Shown here in pieces: positions 50,908 through 61,049 of a stretch of 64,000 bases of DNA (position 1 is its first letter; every line of letters starts with the position of its first letter). The notes below the pieces were generated by a model. The model made no database searches, was not told the origin of the DNA, and worked only from the letters and a program-made list of their open reading frames with translations. The stretch is taken from positions 62,001 through 126,000 of the forward strand of contig NZ_JABGCG010000013.1 of the NCBI RefSeq assembly GCF_019799925.1, read 5' to 3'. Both the position numbers and the translations under genes were made by a program. Source of the DNA: Blastococcus sp. CPCC 205250 (GTDB lineage Bacteria > Actinomycetota > Actinomycetes > Mycobacteriales > Geodermatophilaceae).

Positions 50908-51678
50908 GTGATCGAGCTGCGCACCCCAGGCGAGCTGGAGGCCATGCGCGCGGCGGGGGCGGTGGTCGCCCGGATGCACGCCGCGGTGCGGGCCGTCGCG
51001 GCACCGGGCGTCCGGCTGACCCAGCTGGACGAGGTCGCCCGCGACGTCCTGGCCGACGCCGGTGCGACCTCGCCCTTCCTCGGCTACGCGCCGCACCGCA
51101 CGACGCCGCCGTTCCCCGGGGTGGTGTGCCTGTCGGTGAACGACGTCGCCCTGCACGGCATCCCCACGCCGACCCCGCTGGAGGACGGCGACCTGCTCAG
51201 CGTCGACGCCGGCGCCACCCTCGACGGCTGGGTCGGCGACGCGGCGGTGACCTTCCCGGTCGGCACCCCGCGCCCGGAGGACCTGGCGCTGGTCGACACC
51301 GCGGAGCGGGCGCTGGCCGCCGGCATCGCCGCCGCGGTGCCGGGCAACCGGATCGGCGACATCTCCGCCGCCATCGGCGCCGTCGGGCGCGCCGGGGGCT
51401 GCGGGATCAACACCGACCAGGGCGGGCACGGCGTCGGGCGGAGCATGCACGAGGCGCCGAGCGTGCCCAACGAGGGGCGGGCCGGCCGGGGCGTGCGGCT
51501 GCGGGCCGGGCTGGTCATCGCCATCGAGCCGTGGTTCCTCGCCGGCGGCAGTGACGACTACCGGGTCGACGCCGACGGCTGGACGCTGCGCAGCGCCGAC
51601 GGCAGCCGGGCCGCGCACGTCGAGCACACCGTGGCGGTCACCGACGACGGGCCGCGGATCCTGACCGCCCCCCGGTAG
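50908..51678 (+). CDS. map: Type I methionine aminopeptidase
   Basis: This 256-aa enzyme removes the initiator Met from nascent proteins. The five metal ligands are visible: Asp in LLSVDAGATLDGW and GWVGDAAVTF, His in GGHGVGRSMHEAP, Glu in AIEPWF, and Glu in HVEHTVAVTDDG. GTG 50908 (VIELRTPGELEAMR) is chosen because GGAGGAC lies 8 bp upstream; the in-frame GTG at 50875 is less likely. Divergent from the XRE regulator, an unusual setting for map. The sequence is short, without the N-terminal zinc-finger extension. Confidence 0.93.
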   Translation: MIELRTPGELEAMRAAGAVVARMHAAVRAVAAPGVRLTQLDEVARDVLADAGATSPFLGYAPHRTTPPFPGVVCLSVNDVALHGIPTPTPLEDGDLLSVDAGATLDGWVGDAAVTFPVGTPRPEDLALVDTAERALAAGIAAAVPGNRIGDISAAIGAVGRAGGCGINTDQGGHGVGRSMHEAPSVPNEGRAGRGVRLRAGLVIAIEPWFLAGGSDDYRVDADGWTLRSADGSRAAHVEHTVAVTDDGPRILTAPR

Positions 51679-51702
51679 GCCACCCGTGCGCCCCCGGGCG
51701 GG

Positions 51703-52853
51703 TCAGCCCAGCGCCCGCTCCAGGTCGGCGATCAGGTCCTCTGCGTCCTCGATGCCCACGGAGAGCCGGACCAGGTCGGCCGGCACCTCCAGGGGCGAGC
51801 CGGCGGCACTGGCGTGCGTCATCCGGTGCGGGTGCTCCACCAGCGACTCCACGCCGCCGAGGGACTCCGCGAGGGTGAACAGCTCCGTCCGCTCGCAGAA
51901 CCGCAGCGCCGCCTCCTCACCGCCGGCCAGGCGGAACGACACCATCCCGCCGAAGCCGGACATCTGCCGGGCGGCGACCTCGTGCCCCGGGTGGTCGGGC
52001 AGCCCGGGGTAGAGGACGGCCGACACCTCCGGCCGCGACGAGAGGAAGTCCACGACCCGGGCGGCGTTGGCGTTGTGCCGGTCCATCCGCACGCCGAGGG
52101 TCTTGATGCCGCGCAGCACCAGCCAGGCGTCGAAGGGGCCGTTGACCGCGCCCATGGCGTTCTGGTGGAAGGCCAGCTGCTCGCCGAGGTCGCGGTCGGC
52201 GACCACCAGCGCCCCGCCGACGACGTCGGAGTGCCCGCCCAGGTACTTCGTCGTCGAGTGGACGACGACGTCGGCGCCCAGCGTCAGCGGTCGCTGGAGG
52301 TAGGGCGACGCGAAGGTGTTGTCGACGACCAGCAGCGCCCCCGCCGCGTGCGCGACCTCGGCCAGGCCGGCGATGTCGGCGATGTTGAGCAGCGGGTTGG
52401 TGGGTGTCTCGCACCACAGCACGCGGGTGGTGTCGCGGACCGCGGCGCGGACGGCGCCGAGGTCGTACAGGTCGACCGGGGTGTGCTCGACCCCCCACCG
52501 CGCGGCGACCTTCGACAGCAGCCGGAAGGTGCCGCCGTAGGCGTCCCCGGCCAGCACCACGTGCGAGCCGGGCTCGCAGACGGTGCGCAGCAGGGTGTCC
52601 TCGGCGGCCAGCCCGGAGGCGAAGGCCAGCCCGGTCGCGCCCTCCTCGAGCGCGGCCAGGGCCTCCTGCAGCGCCGTCCGCGTGGGGTTGGCGCTGCGGC
52701 TGTACTCGTAGCCGCCGCGCAGCCCGCCGACGCCGTCCTGCTTGTACGTCGTCGTCAGGTGCAGCGGCGGCACCACCGCCCCGGTCGCGGGGTCCGGGTC
52801 CTGCCCGGCGTGGATGGCGCGGGTGCTGAAGCCGGAGGGGCGCGGGGTGCCGG

Positions 52854-52857
<4 letters not shown>
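51703..52857 (-). CDS. metB: Cystathionine gamma-synthase / gamma-lyase family PLP enzyme
   Basis: This 384-aa Cys/Met-metabolism PLP enzyme has the phosphate-binding YEYSRSANPTR, CETPTNPLLNIADI, and VVHSTTKYLGGHSDVVGG with the PLP Lys. It either makes cystathionine from O-acetyl/succinylhomoserine and Cys or cleaves it; actinobacterial homologues are usually called MetB. ATGA overlap with cbs, which precedes it, supports reverse transsulfuration (Met to Cys) as the joint pathway. The ATG at 52857 begins MTGTPRPSGF. Confidence 0.92.
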
Positions 52858-54248
<1,391 letters not shown>

Positions 54249-54326
54249 GGGGACCTCCTCGCACGATGCCGACGGCCGGCATCGGGTCCATCCCAGCAGA
54301 GCACGCCGGACGGGGAGGATGCGGGC

Positions 54327-54869
54327 ATGACCGACATCGATCCGACCTGTGGGGTCGCGCACGGCGCGGGGGCGCCGGCGGCCGCCGACCGCGTGCTCGT
54401 CGCCGTCTTCGCGTCCCCGGTGGCCGAGGTCTTGCTGCGCTGGGCGCCGGAGCTGGGCTACCGCACGGCGCTGGTGGACCCCGATCCGGCGCGCCCGGCC
54501 GGCGCCCGCGGGTTCGCCGAGGTCACGCTCGACCTCGGGTCCGCCGACGTCGTCGTCACCGACCACCACCGCCCCGAGCTGGGGGAGGTGCTGCGCGACG
54601 CCCTCGCCCGGCCGGTGCGCTGGATCGGCGTCATGGGCAACCCCCGGCACGAGGGCCCGCACGTGGCCGCGCTGACGGCGCTCGGCGTCCCGGCGGCCGA
54701 CATCGCCCGCGTGCACCGCCCGATCGGGCTGGACATCGGCTCGCGGGCCCCGGCGGAGATCGCGCTGAGCACCCTCGCCGGGCTGCTGGCCGACCGCAAC
54801 GGCCGGGCCGGGGGCACGGCGCACGGCCGCGCCGCGACCGCTCAGGCCGGGGCGGCCGGCCCGAGGTAG
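54327..54869 (+). CDS. Stand-alone XdhC Rossmann domain protein
   Basis: This 180-aa protein matches only the C-terminal Rossmann part of XdhC/CoxI-type proteins: VLVAVFASPVAEVLLRWAPELGY, VVVTDHHRPELGEVL, WIGVMGNPRH, and VHRPIGLDIGSRAPAEIALS. The N-terminal XdhC domain that carries the Moco-binding Cys is missing, and no xanthine-dehydrogenase subunit is nearby. The ATG at 54327 follows GGGGAGGAT. It overlaps hisN by 28 bp at the 3' end (convergent). It may have a separate, molybdenum-enzyme-independent role. Confidence 0.78.
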   Translation: MTDIDPTCGVAHGAGAPAAADRVLVAVFASPVAEVLLRWAPELGYRTALVDPDPARPAGARGFAEVTLDLGSADVVVTDHHRPELGEVLRDALARPVRWIGVMGNPRHEGPHVAALTALGVPAADIARVHRPIGLDIGSRAPAEIALSTLAGLLADRNGRAGGTAHGRAATAQAGAAGPR

Positions 54870-55645
54870 TCCAGCGCGGCCCGGTGCAGGTGGCCGTTGG
54901 TCGCCAGCGCGCTGCCGCCGGCCGGGCCGGGTGCGCCGGTGACGTCGGTGAACGTGCCGCCGGCCTCGCGGACGATGACGTCGAGGGCGGCGAGGTCCCA
55001 CACCGAGACCTCGGGCTCGCAGGCGACGTCGACCGCGCCCTCGGCGAGCAGCACGTAGCTCCAGAAGTCGCCGTAGGCGCGGGTCCGCCACACGTTGCGG
55101 GTCAGGTCGAGGAACCCGTCGAGCAGGCCGCGCTCCTCCCAGCCGGAGAGCGAGGAGTAGCTGAGGCTGGCGTCGGACAGCTCGCTGACGCCCGACACCC
55201 GGCAGCGGGTCGCGTTCTCCAGCCGCCGGCCGGTCCACGCGCCCACGCCCTTGGCCGCCCACCAGCGGCGGTTGAGCGCCGGCGCGGAGACGAGCCCGAC
55301 CACCGGCTCGTCGCCGTCGAACAGCGCGATGAGGGTGGCCCAGACCGGGACGCCGCGGACGAAGTTCTTCGTCCCGTCGATCGGGTCCAGCACCCACCGC
55401 CGGGGCCCGTGCCCGGTCGTCCCCATCTCCTCGCCGAGGACGGCGTCGCGGGTGCGGGCCCGCGCGAGGGTGATCCGCAGCTGCTCCTCGACCGCGCGGT
55501 CGGCGTCGGTCACCGGGGTCAGGTCGGGCTTGGTCTCCACCTGGAGGTCCTGGGCCCGGAAGCGGTCCATGCTGATGGAGTCGGCCTGGTCGGCCAGTAC
55601 GTGCGCCAGGTGCATGTCCCCGGTGTGGTCGCGCCCCGACGTCAT
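54842..55645 (-). CDS. hisN: Histidinol-phosphatase of the IMPase type
   Basis: This 267-aa member of the inositol-monophosphatase superfamily has metal sites GEEMG, WVLDPIDGTKNFVRG, and a late EVSVWDLAALDVIVREAGG. The overall length and the TDADRAVEEQLR region fit HisN, which dephosphorylates histidinol phosphate in histidine synthesis; an IMPase role cannot be excluded. The ATG at 55645 has TAGGTT 8 nt upstream on the minus strand, so it is probably leaderless. Divergent from the DUF2087 gene. Confidence 0.87.
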   Translation of the reverse strand: MTSGRDHTGDMHLAHVLADQADSISMDRFRAQDLQVETKPDLTPVTDADRAVEEQLRITLARARTRDAVLGEEMGTTGHGPRRWVLDPIDGTKNFVRGVPVWATLIALFDGDEPVVGLVSAPALNRRWWAAKGVGAWTGRRLENATRCRVSGVSELSDASLSYSSLSGWEERGLLDGFLDLTRNVWRTRAYGDFWSYVLLAEGAVDVACEPEVSVWDLAALDVIVREAGGTFTDVTGAPGPAGGSALATNGHLHRAALDYLGPAAPA

Positions 55646-55653
55646 GGGCACCG

Positions 55654-55681
55654 AACCTAGCGGGCGCGCGCTCGTTACCGT
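55654..55681. promoter_or_regulatory. Divergent leaderless promoters of hisN and the DUF2087 gene
   Basis: On the minus strand TAGGTT (55659-55654) lies 8 nt from the hisN ATG. On the plus strand TACCGT (55676-55681) lies 7 nt from GTG 55689. Both units fit in a 43-bp intergenic gap. Confidence 0.5.
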
Positions 55682-55688
55682 CGCAGGC

Positions 55689-56237
55689 GTGGACCCCAGG
55701 CCGGACGCGATGACGATCGCGGGGCTGCTCGCCGACCCCACCCGCCTGCGCGTGGTGGCGGCGCTGGCGCTCGGCGCCGGCACGATCGAGGCGGTCGCCG
55801 AGGCCTCCGGGCTCACGCTCAAGGACGTCGCGCTGGCCGCGCGCCGGCTGGCCCGCGCCGGGCTGGTCCGCCGCGACCGGCACGCCCTCGAGCTGCTGAC
55901 CGACCGCTTCGGCGCGGCCGCCCGCGCCGCCGCGCAGGCCGCGCCGCGGCCCGAGCCGCTCTCGGACGACCCGGCGGAGGACGCCGTGCTCTCGGCGTTC
56001 GTGCGCGACGGCCGGCTGGTGTCGATCCCCGCGCAGGCGACCAAGCGCCGGGTGGTGCTCGAGCACCTGGTGCGGGTGTTCGACGCCGGCGTCCGCTACC
56101 CCGAGCGCGAGGTCAACGCGCTGCTGGCCGTCTGGCACCCCGACACCGCGGCGCTGCGGCGGTACCTCGTCGACGAGGGCCTGCTCACCCGCGACGCCGG
56201 GGTCTACTGGCGCAGCGGCGGCTGGGTCGACGTCTGA
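55689..56237 (+). CDS. ArsR-like HTH protein with DUF2087 domain
   Basis: This 182-aa protein has an N-terminal winged helix (IAGLLADPTRLRVVAALALG and IEAVAEASGLTLKDVALAARRLARAGLV), as in ArsR-type regulators. A C-terminal DUF2087 domain follows (IPAQATKRRVVLEHLVRVFD...YPEREVNALLAVWHPDTAALRRYLVDEGLL). It is likely a transcription regulator of unknown targets. The GTG at 55689 is preceded by TACCGT at 7 nt. Divergent from hisN. Confidence 0.88.
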   Translation: MDPRPDAMTIAGLLADPTRLRVVAALALGAGTIEAVAEASGLTLKDVALAARRLARAGLVRRDRHALELLTDRFGAAARAAAQAAPRPEPLSDDPAEDAVLSAFVRDGRLVSIPAQATKRRVVLEHLVRVFDAGVRYPEREVNALLAVWHPDTAALRRYLVDEGLLTRDAGVYWRSGGWVDV

Positions 56238-56305
56238 CGCTGCGCAGGCGGCCCGCGCCGAGGAACTCGATCGACCGCGGGGGCCCCGCGCCGCACACTC
56301 GCCCG

Positions 56306-57052
56306 GTGCCCGACGCCGACGACCTCCGCGCCCTCGCGCGTTCCTCGCCGTGGCTGTTCACCACCCTGCGCTTCACCCACCGCCGCGGGCGCCCGGCCGA
56401 GGGGGTCCGCGCGTGGCTGCGCCGCCCCGACGCCCTGCGGGTCGAGACGCTCGACGGAGCCCTCGTCCAGGTCGTCCGCGAGCCGGGGGGCACGGTGCCC
56501 GCAGCGCCCGGGCTGCGCGCCGACGGGCTGGTCGCCGAGCCCCGCCGATACCTGGACCGGGACGGCGACCCGATGTTCGAGAACTACCACTGGGTGGCGT
56601 TGCTCGACCCGGTGGAGTTCGCCGACGGGCAGGACCGTGCGGGCGAGGGGGCCGGGCCGGTCGGCCCGCCGCTGGAGATCGGCGCCGTCCGCGAGGTCGC
56701 GCACGGCGGGCGGCCGGCGTGGGAGGCCGTCGTCGCCACGACGGACGCCTACGAACCGCGGTGTGGCTGCTGCTCGCTGCTGCGCGACCCGGAGATCGAC
56801 CGGCTCGAGTGGGACGACGCCGCGGAACGCTTCGCGGGGAAGCGGTATCCGTCGGCCACCCGGGTCCGCCTCGACGTCGGCACCGGCGTCTGCGTGCTCA
56901 CCGAGGTGCTCGACGGGTCCTGGGCCGGCGACGGGCACGAGGTGCTGATCGAGGCGGTGGACGAGCCGATGGCCGACGAGCTCTTCGGACGGCGCCCCTC
57001 CAGGGGGCTGCGCCGGGCCCGCGAGGCGTGGGGGGACGGCGGGTCCTCCTAG
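56306..57052 (+). CDS. Hypothetical protein with CGCC motif
   Basis: This 248-aa protein of no recognised family has a beta-rich look (WLFTTLRFTHRRGRPAEGVRAWLRRP, DPMFENYHWVALLDP) and a Cys-rich RCGCCSLL near residue 155. It has no signal peptide or membrane segment. GTG 56306 starts it; it overlaps rsgA by 4 bp at the 3' end (convergent). The composition matches its neighbours. The CGCC could bind metal or be redox-active. Confidence 0.7.
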   Translation: MPDADDLRALARSSPWLFTTLRFTHRRGRPAEGVRAWLRRPDALRVETLDGALVQVVREPGGTVPAAPGLRADGLVAEPRRYLDRDGDPMFENYHWVALLDPVEFADGQDRAGEGAGPVGPPLEIGAVREVAHGGRPAWEAVVATTDAYEPRCGCCSLLRDPEIDRLEWDDAAERFAGKRYPSATRVRLDVGTGVCVLTEVLDGSWAGDGHEVLIEAVDEPMADELFGRRPSRGLRRAREAWGDGGSS

Positions 57053-58071
57053 TAGCCGGGGCCGACCTGGCCCACGGCGCCGAGCAGCACCCGCACCGCC
57101 CGCAGCTGGTCCTGCCGAGCGGTGGACCCGGCGGCCGCCCATGCGTCGAGGGCGCAGTCGGGGGCCTCGGCGGTGTGCGCGCACCCGGGCGGGCACTCCT
57201 CGGCGGCCTGGGCGATCTCGTCGAACGCCGTCAGCACGTCGGCGGCGGTCACGTGGGCGAGCCCGAACGACCGGATGCCCGGGGTGTCGATGACCTCGCC
57301 GGCGCCGTCGGGCAGGTCCAGGAGCACCGCCGACGACGACGTGTGCCGGCCCTTGCCGATCTTGCTGACGTCCCCGATGGCCCGGAACGCGTCGGGCACG
57401 AGACGGTTCACCAGGGTCGACTTCCCGACCCCGGACTGGCCGACGAGCACGCTCATCCGGCCGGTCAGCCGCGCCATCAGGTCGTCCAGCGGCGCCTCCC
57501 GCGACATCGGGACGGCGTCGATGTCCAGGCCGGCGTAGCGGTCCAGCAGCGGCTGCGCGCTGGCCAGGTCGGTCTTGGTCAGGCACAGCAGCGGCTCGAG
57601 CCCGCCGGCGTAGGCGGCGACCAGGCAGCGGTCGAGGAAGCCCAGCGCCGGCTCGGGGTCGGCCACCGACGTGACGATCACCAGGAGGTCCGCGTTGGCC
57701 ACGACCACCCGCTCGGTGGGGTCTGTGTCGTCGGCCGTGCGGCGCAGTGACGTGGCGCGCTCCTCGATGACGACGATGCGGGCCAGGGTGTCCGGGCGGC
57801 CGGTGGTGTCCCCGACGATCCGCACGCGGTCGCCGACGACGACGCCGTGGCGGCCCAGCTCCCGCGCGCGCATGGCGGTGACCTCGACCGGGGCGCCGTC
57901 GGGCCCCTCGACGCGCACCGCCATCCGGCCCCGGTCGACCGCGACGACGAGCCCCGGGACGGCGTCGCCGTGGGTCGGCCGGGTGCGGGTGCGGGGGCGG
58001 GACCCGTGCTTGCCCGGACGCGACCGGATGTCGTCCTCGTCGGAGCGGCTGTCGAGCCGGCGGCCGCTCAG
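57049..58071 (-). CDS. rsgA: Ribosome small-subunit-dependent GTPase A
   Basis: This 340-aa circularly permuted GTPase aids late 30S maturation. It has an N-terminal OB-like domain (HGVVVGDRVRIVGD), G4 TKTDL, G1 GQSGVGKST, G2 KGRHTSS, G3 DTPGIRSF and a zinc region ECPPGCAHTAEAPDC. The likely start is a CTG at 58071 overlapping the aroA stop (CTGA; L-SGRRLDSRSDEDD); homologues begin just before the equivalent SxRRLDSRSDEDD. An upstream GTG at 58098 in frame would overlap aroA more. Neighbour aroA matches mycobacteria (Rv3227/Rv3228). Confidence 0.92.
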   Translation of the reverse strand: MSGRRLDSRSDEDDIRSRPGKHGSRPRTRTRPTHGDAVPGLVVAVDRGRMAVRVEGPDGAPVEVTAMRARELGRHGVVVGDRVRIVGDTTGRPDTLARIVVIEERATSLRRTADDTDPTERVVVANADLLVIVTSVADPEPALGFLDRCLVAAYAGGLEPLLCLTKTDLASAQPLLDRYAGLDIDAVPMSREAPLDDLMARLTGRMSVLVGQSGVGKSTLVNRLVPDAFRAIGDVSKIGKGRHTSSSAVLLDLPDGAGEVIDTPGIRSFGLAHVTAADVLTAFDEIAQAAEECPPGCAHTAEAPDCALDAWAAAGSTARQDQLRAVRVLLGAVGQVGPGY

Positions 58072-59336
58072 CGGGGCCCCCCGAGCATCGCCGACCACCG
58101 CTCGCGGAAGTCGGGCAGCGTCTTGGTCACCGCGCCGGGGTCGGTGACCCGCACGCCCTCGACGACCAGGCCGAGGACGGCGGCGGCGTGGACCATCCGG
58201 TGGTCGGCGTAGGAGTCCAGGACCGCCGCCCGGCGCGGACCGGGCTCGATCACCAGCCCGTCGGGCAGCTGCTCGACCCGGGCGCCGACGGCGGTGAGCA
58301 CCTCGTCGAGCGCCTGCAGCCGGTCGGTCTCGTGGCCGCGCAGGTGGCCGATGCCGGTGAGCCGGGAGGTGCCGTCGGCCAGGGCGCACAGCGCGGCCAG
58401 CACCGGGGTCAGCTCGCCGACCTCGCCCAGGTCGGCGACCAGCGGCGCGATCGACCCGCTGCCGGTGACGGTCAGGCCCGCGCCGGAGCGCTCGACCGAC
58501 GCGCCCATCGCGGTGAGCAGCCGGTCCAGCTGTGCGCCGGGCTGGGTGGTGACGGCCGGCCAGTCGGGGACGGTGACCCGCCCGCCGGTGACCACGGCCG
58601 CGGCCAGGAACGGGGCGGCGTTGGACAGGTCGGGCTCGATCGTGCGGTCCAGCGCGTGGACGGGACCGGGCGCGACCCGCCAGCCCCGCTCGCCGGCCGT
58701 GACCTCGACGCCGTGCTCGCGCAGCGTCGTCACGGTCATCTCGACGTGCGGCATCGACGGCAGGCCACCGGCCAGGGCGAGGTCGACGCCCTCGTCGAAG
58801 CGGGCGGCGGCCAGCAGCAGCCCCGACACGATCTGCGAGGACTCGGAGGCGTCCACGGTCACCGCGCCGCCGCGGACCGCGCCGGTGCCGTGCACGGTGA
58901 ACGGCGCGCGCCCGCGGCCGCCGTCGTCCACCGCGACGCCGAGGTCCCGCAGGGCGGCGATCAGGCCGGCGTTGGGCCGCTCGTGCAGCCGCGGGTCGCC
59001 GTCGACCCGGACGGACCCGTCGGCCAGTGCGGCGACCGGCGGGAGGAAGCGCAGCACCGTGCCCGCCAGTCCGGCATCGACCTCGACGGGACCGCGCAGC
59101 GGCGCGGGGGTCACGAGCCAGTCGTCGCCGTCGTCGTCGATGCGCACGCCGAGCGCGCGCAGGCCGGCGGCCATGAGGTCGGTGTCGCGGGCCCGCAGGG
59201 GCCGCACCAGCCGGCTGGGCCCGTCGGCGATCGCGGCGAGCACCAGGGCCCGCGCGGTGATCGACTTGGACCCCGGCAGGACGGCGACCGCGTCGACGGG
59301 GGAGGGCGCGTGCGGCGCCGGCCAGACCTCGCTCAC
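58068..59336 (-). CDS. aroA: 3-phosphoshikimate 1-carboxyvinyltransferase (EPSP synthase)
   Basis: This 422-aa enzyme catalyses the sixth step of the shikimate pathway. Motifs: LPGSKSITARALVLAA (substrate-binding Lys), ARDTDLMAAGL, AGLAGTVLRFLPPV, SSQIVSGLLLAA, IEPDLSNAAPFLAAA and LDSYADHRMVHAAAV. The canonical AGTAMRF is AGTVLRF here. GTG 59336 (VSEVWPAP) is preferred to the frame's upstream GTG at 59432. Its stop overlaps the rsgA start. Confidence 0.93.
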   Translation of the reverse strand: MSEVWPAPHAPSPVDAVAVLPGSKSITARALVLAAIADGPSRLVRPLRARDTDLMAAGLRALGVRIDDDGDDWLVTPAPLRGPVEVDAGLAGTVLRFLPPVAALADGSVRVDGDPRLHERPNAGLIAALRDLGVAVDDGGRGRAPFTVHGTGAVRGGAVTVDASESSQIVSGLLLAAARFDEGVDLALAGGLPSMPHVEMTVTTLREHGVEVTAGERGWRVAPGPVHALDRTIEPDLSNAAPFLAAAVVTGGRVTVPDWPAVTTQPGAQLDRLLTAMGASVERSGAGLTVTGSGSIAPLVADLGEVGELTPVLAALCALADGTSRLTGIGHLRGHETDRLQALDEVLTAVGARVEQLPDGLVIEPGPRRAAVLDSYADHRMVHAAAVLGLVVEGVRVTDPGAVTKTLPDFRERWSAMLGGPR

Positions 59337-59374
59337 CGGCTCAGTCTGCCCGGTCGCCGCACGCCCGATCCCGG

Positions 59375-59425
59375 CCCCGTTGCAGGGTCCCGCCGCGAGC
59401 CGGCGGGCGGCGGGGGGCAACGGGG
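59375..59425 (-). terminator. Nested hairpin terminator after the aldehyde dehydrogenase
   Basis: Outer arms CCCCGTTGC (59375-59383) and GCAACGGGG (59417-59425) enclose an inner 7-bp stem CCCGCCG/CGGCGGG. It sits just downstream of the dehydrogenase stop and before aroA, so aroA needs its own promoter. Confidence 0.65.
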
Positions 59426-59433
59426 TCCTCACA

Positions 59434-60897
59434 TCAGCCGGAGACCGGCTTGGACGCCTTCTTCACCGGCACCGTGCGCACGAGGCGGCGGTTGGCGAAC
59501 TCGAACATGGCCAGCTCCGAGAGCTCCCGGCCGTAGCCGGACCGCTTCACGCCGCCGAAGGGCAGCTCGGGGGAGGAGCCGGTCGGCTGGTTGATCCAGA
59601 CCATGCCGGCCTCCAGCCGCTCGGCGACCGCACGCGCGCGGTCGACGTCGCTGCTCATGACCGTGGCGCCGAGGCCGTAGTCGCTGTCGTTGGCCAGCGC
59701 GACGGCCTCCTCGTCGTCCTTGACCTTGTAGACGACGGCGGCGGGACCGAAGAGCTCCTCGCGGAAGGCCCGCATCTCCGGGGTGACGTCGGTGAGGATG
59801 GTGGCCTCGACGAACGCGCCCGGCTGGTCGGGGCGCTTCCCGCCGGCGACGACGGTGGCGCCCTTGTCGATCGCGTCCTGGATCTGCGCGTGCAGGTCCT
59901 GCGCGGCGCGCTCGCTCGACAGCGGCGCCAGCGAGGTCGCCGGGTCGGCCGGGTCGCCGGGGGCGAAGGTGGAGAAGGCCTGCTTGAGGCCCTCGACGAA
60001 GGGCTCGTAGAGCTCCTCGGTGACGATCAGCCGCTTGGACGCCGTGCAGGCCTGACCGGTGTTCTGCATCCGGCCTGCGGTGGCGGCCTTGACCGTGGCG
60101 GCCATGTCGTCGGCGTCGAGCACGATGAACGGGTCGCTGCCGCCGAGCTCGAGGACCGACTTCTTCAGGTACTTGCCGGCCAGGGCACCGACGGCGCTGC
60201 CGGCCCGCTCGCTGCCGGTCAGCGTCACGCCCTGGATCCGCGGGTCGGCGATGACCTGCTCGACGTCGTCGATGCGCAGGAAGGTGTTGGTGAACACGCC
60301 CTCGGGAGCGCCGGCGTCGAGGAACAGGCGCTCGATCGCCACCGCGCACTGCGGGGTGATCTCGGCGTGCTTGAGGACGACGGTGTTGCCCAGCACCAGG
60401 TTGGGGCCGGCGACGCGGACCACCTGGTAGAAGGGGTAGTTCCACGGCTCGATGGCCAGCAGGACGCCGATCGGCCGGGTCTCCACGACCGCCTCGCCCT
60501 TGCCCATGAGCGGCGTGATCGACGTCGGCTCGAGGAAGCCGGGGCCGTTGTCGGCGTAGTACTTCAGGATCATCGAGCAGAGGTAGAGCTCGCCGGTGGC
60601 CTCCTCCTTGCGCTTGCCCATCTCGCGCGTGATGAGGGCGGCGAGCTCGTCGCGGCGCTCGTCCATGAGCTCGGCGGCCCGGCGGACGACGGCGGCGCGC
60701 TCCTCGACGGGACGCCGCGCCCACTCCTGGTAGGCGGCGTGCGCCCGGCCGACGATCCCGTCGATCGCCTCGGTCGGGGTGAAGTCGAACTCCTGCTCGG
60801 TCTCGCCGGTGAAGGGGTTGACCGTCGCGTACGTCCGGCTGGCGGAGTCGTTGGCGGTCTTCGACTGCTGGGTGTCTGGCTGCTGTGTCGCGGTCAC
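59434..60897 (-). CDS. NAD(P)-dependent aldehyde dehydrogenase, succinate-semialdehyde type
   Basis: This 487-aa ALDH has the catalytic Glu in VLELGGSDPF, the nucleophile Cys in QNTGQACTASKRL, and the nucleotide-binding region IEPWNYPFYQVVR and VTLTGSERAGSAVG. The sequence resembles the GabD-like succinate-semialdehyde dehydrogenases, but the substrate needs testing. GTG 60897 (VTATQQPDTQQ) is preceded by GAGGATC. It is divergent from the SRAP gene. Confidence 0.92.
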   Translation of the reverse strand: MTATQQPDTQQSKTANDSASRTYATVNPFTGETEQEFDFTPTEAIDGIVGRAHAAYQEWARRPVEERAAVVRRAAELMDERRDELAALITREMGKRKEEATGELYLCSMILKYYADNGPGFLEPTSITPLMGKGEAVVETRPIGVLLAIEPWNYPFYQVVRVAGPNLVLGNTVVLKHAEITPQCAVAIERLFLDAGAPEGVFTNTFLRIDDVEQVIADPRIQGVTLTGSERAGSAVGALAGKYLKKSVLELGGSDPFIVLDADDMAATVKAATAGRMQNTGQACTASKRLIVTEELYEPFVEGLKQAFSTFAPGDPADPATSLAPLSSERAAQDLHAQIQDAIDKGATVVAGGKRPDQPGAFVEATILTDVTPEMRAFREELFGPAAVVYKVKDDEEAVALANDSDYGLGATVMSSDVDRARAVAERLEAGMVWINQPTGSSPELPFGGVKRSGYGRELSELAMFEFANRRLVRTVPVKKASKPVSG

Positions 60898-61049
60898 GCG
60901 GTGATCCTCGTCTCTGGGGTCTGCATCCCGACACCTCGACCTACCCGGACACCGTGGCCTCACGCACGCCGCGGCATGTCGTACTCCACACCTAGAGTCG
61001 AGCGGGCACCCGTCCGGAGAACCCGCCGTCGCCCCCAGGGAGGCCCGCC

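Noticed and set aside
54842..54869. Frameshift or misannotation at the XdhC/hisN overlap
   Set aside because: Both frames are intact with sensible C-termini; a 28-bp convergent overlap is acceptable.
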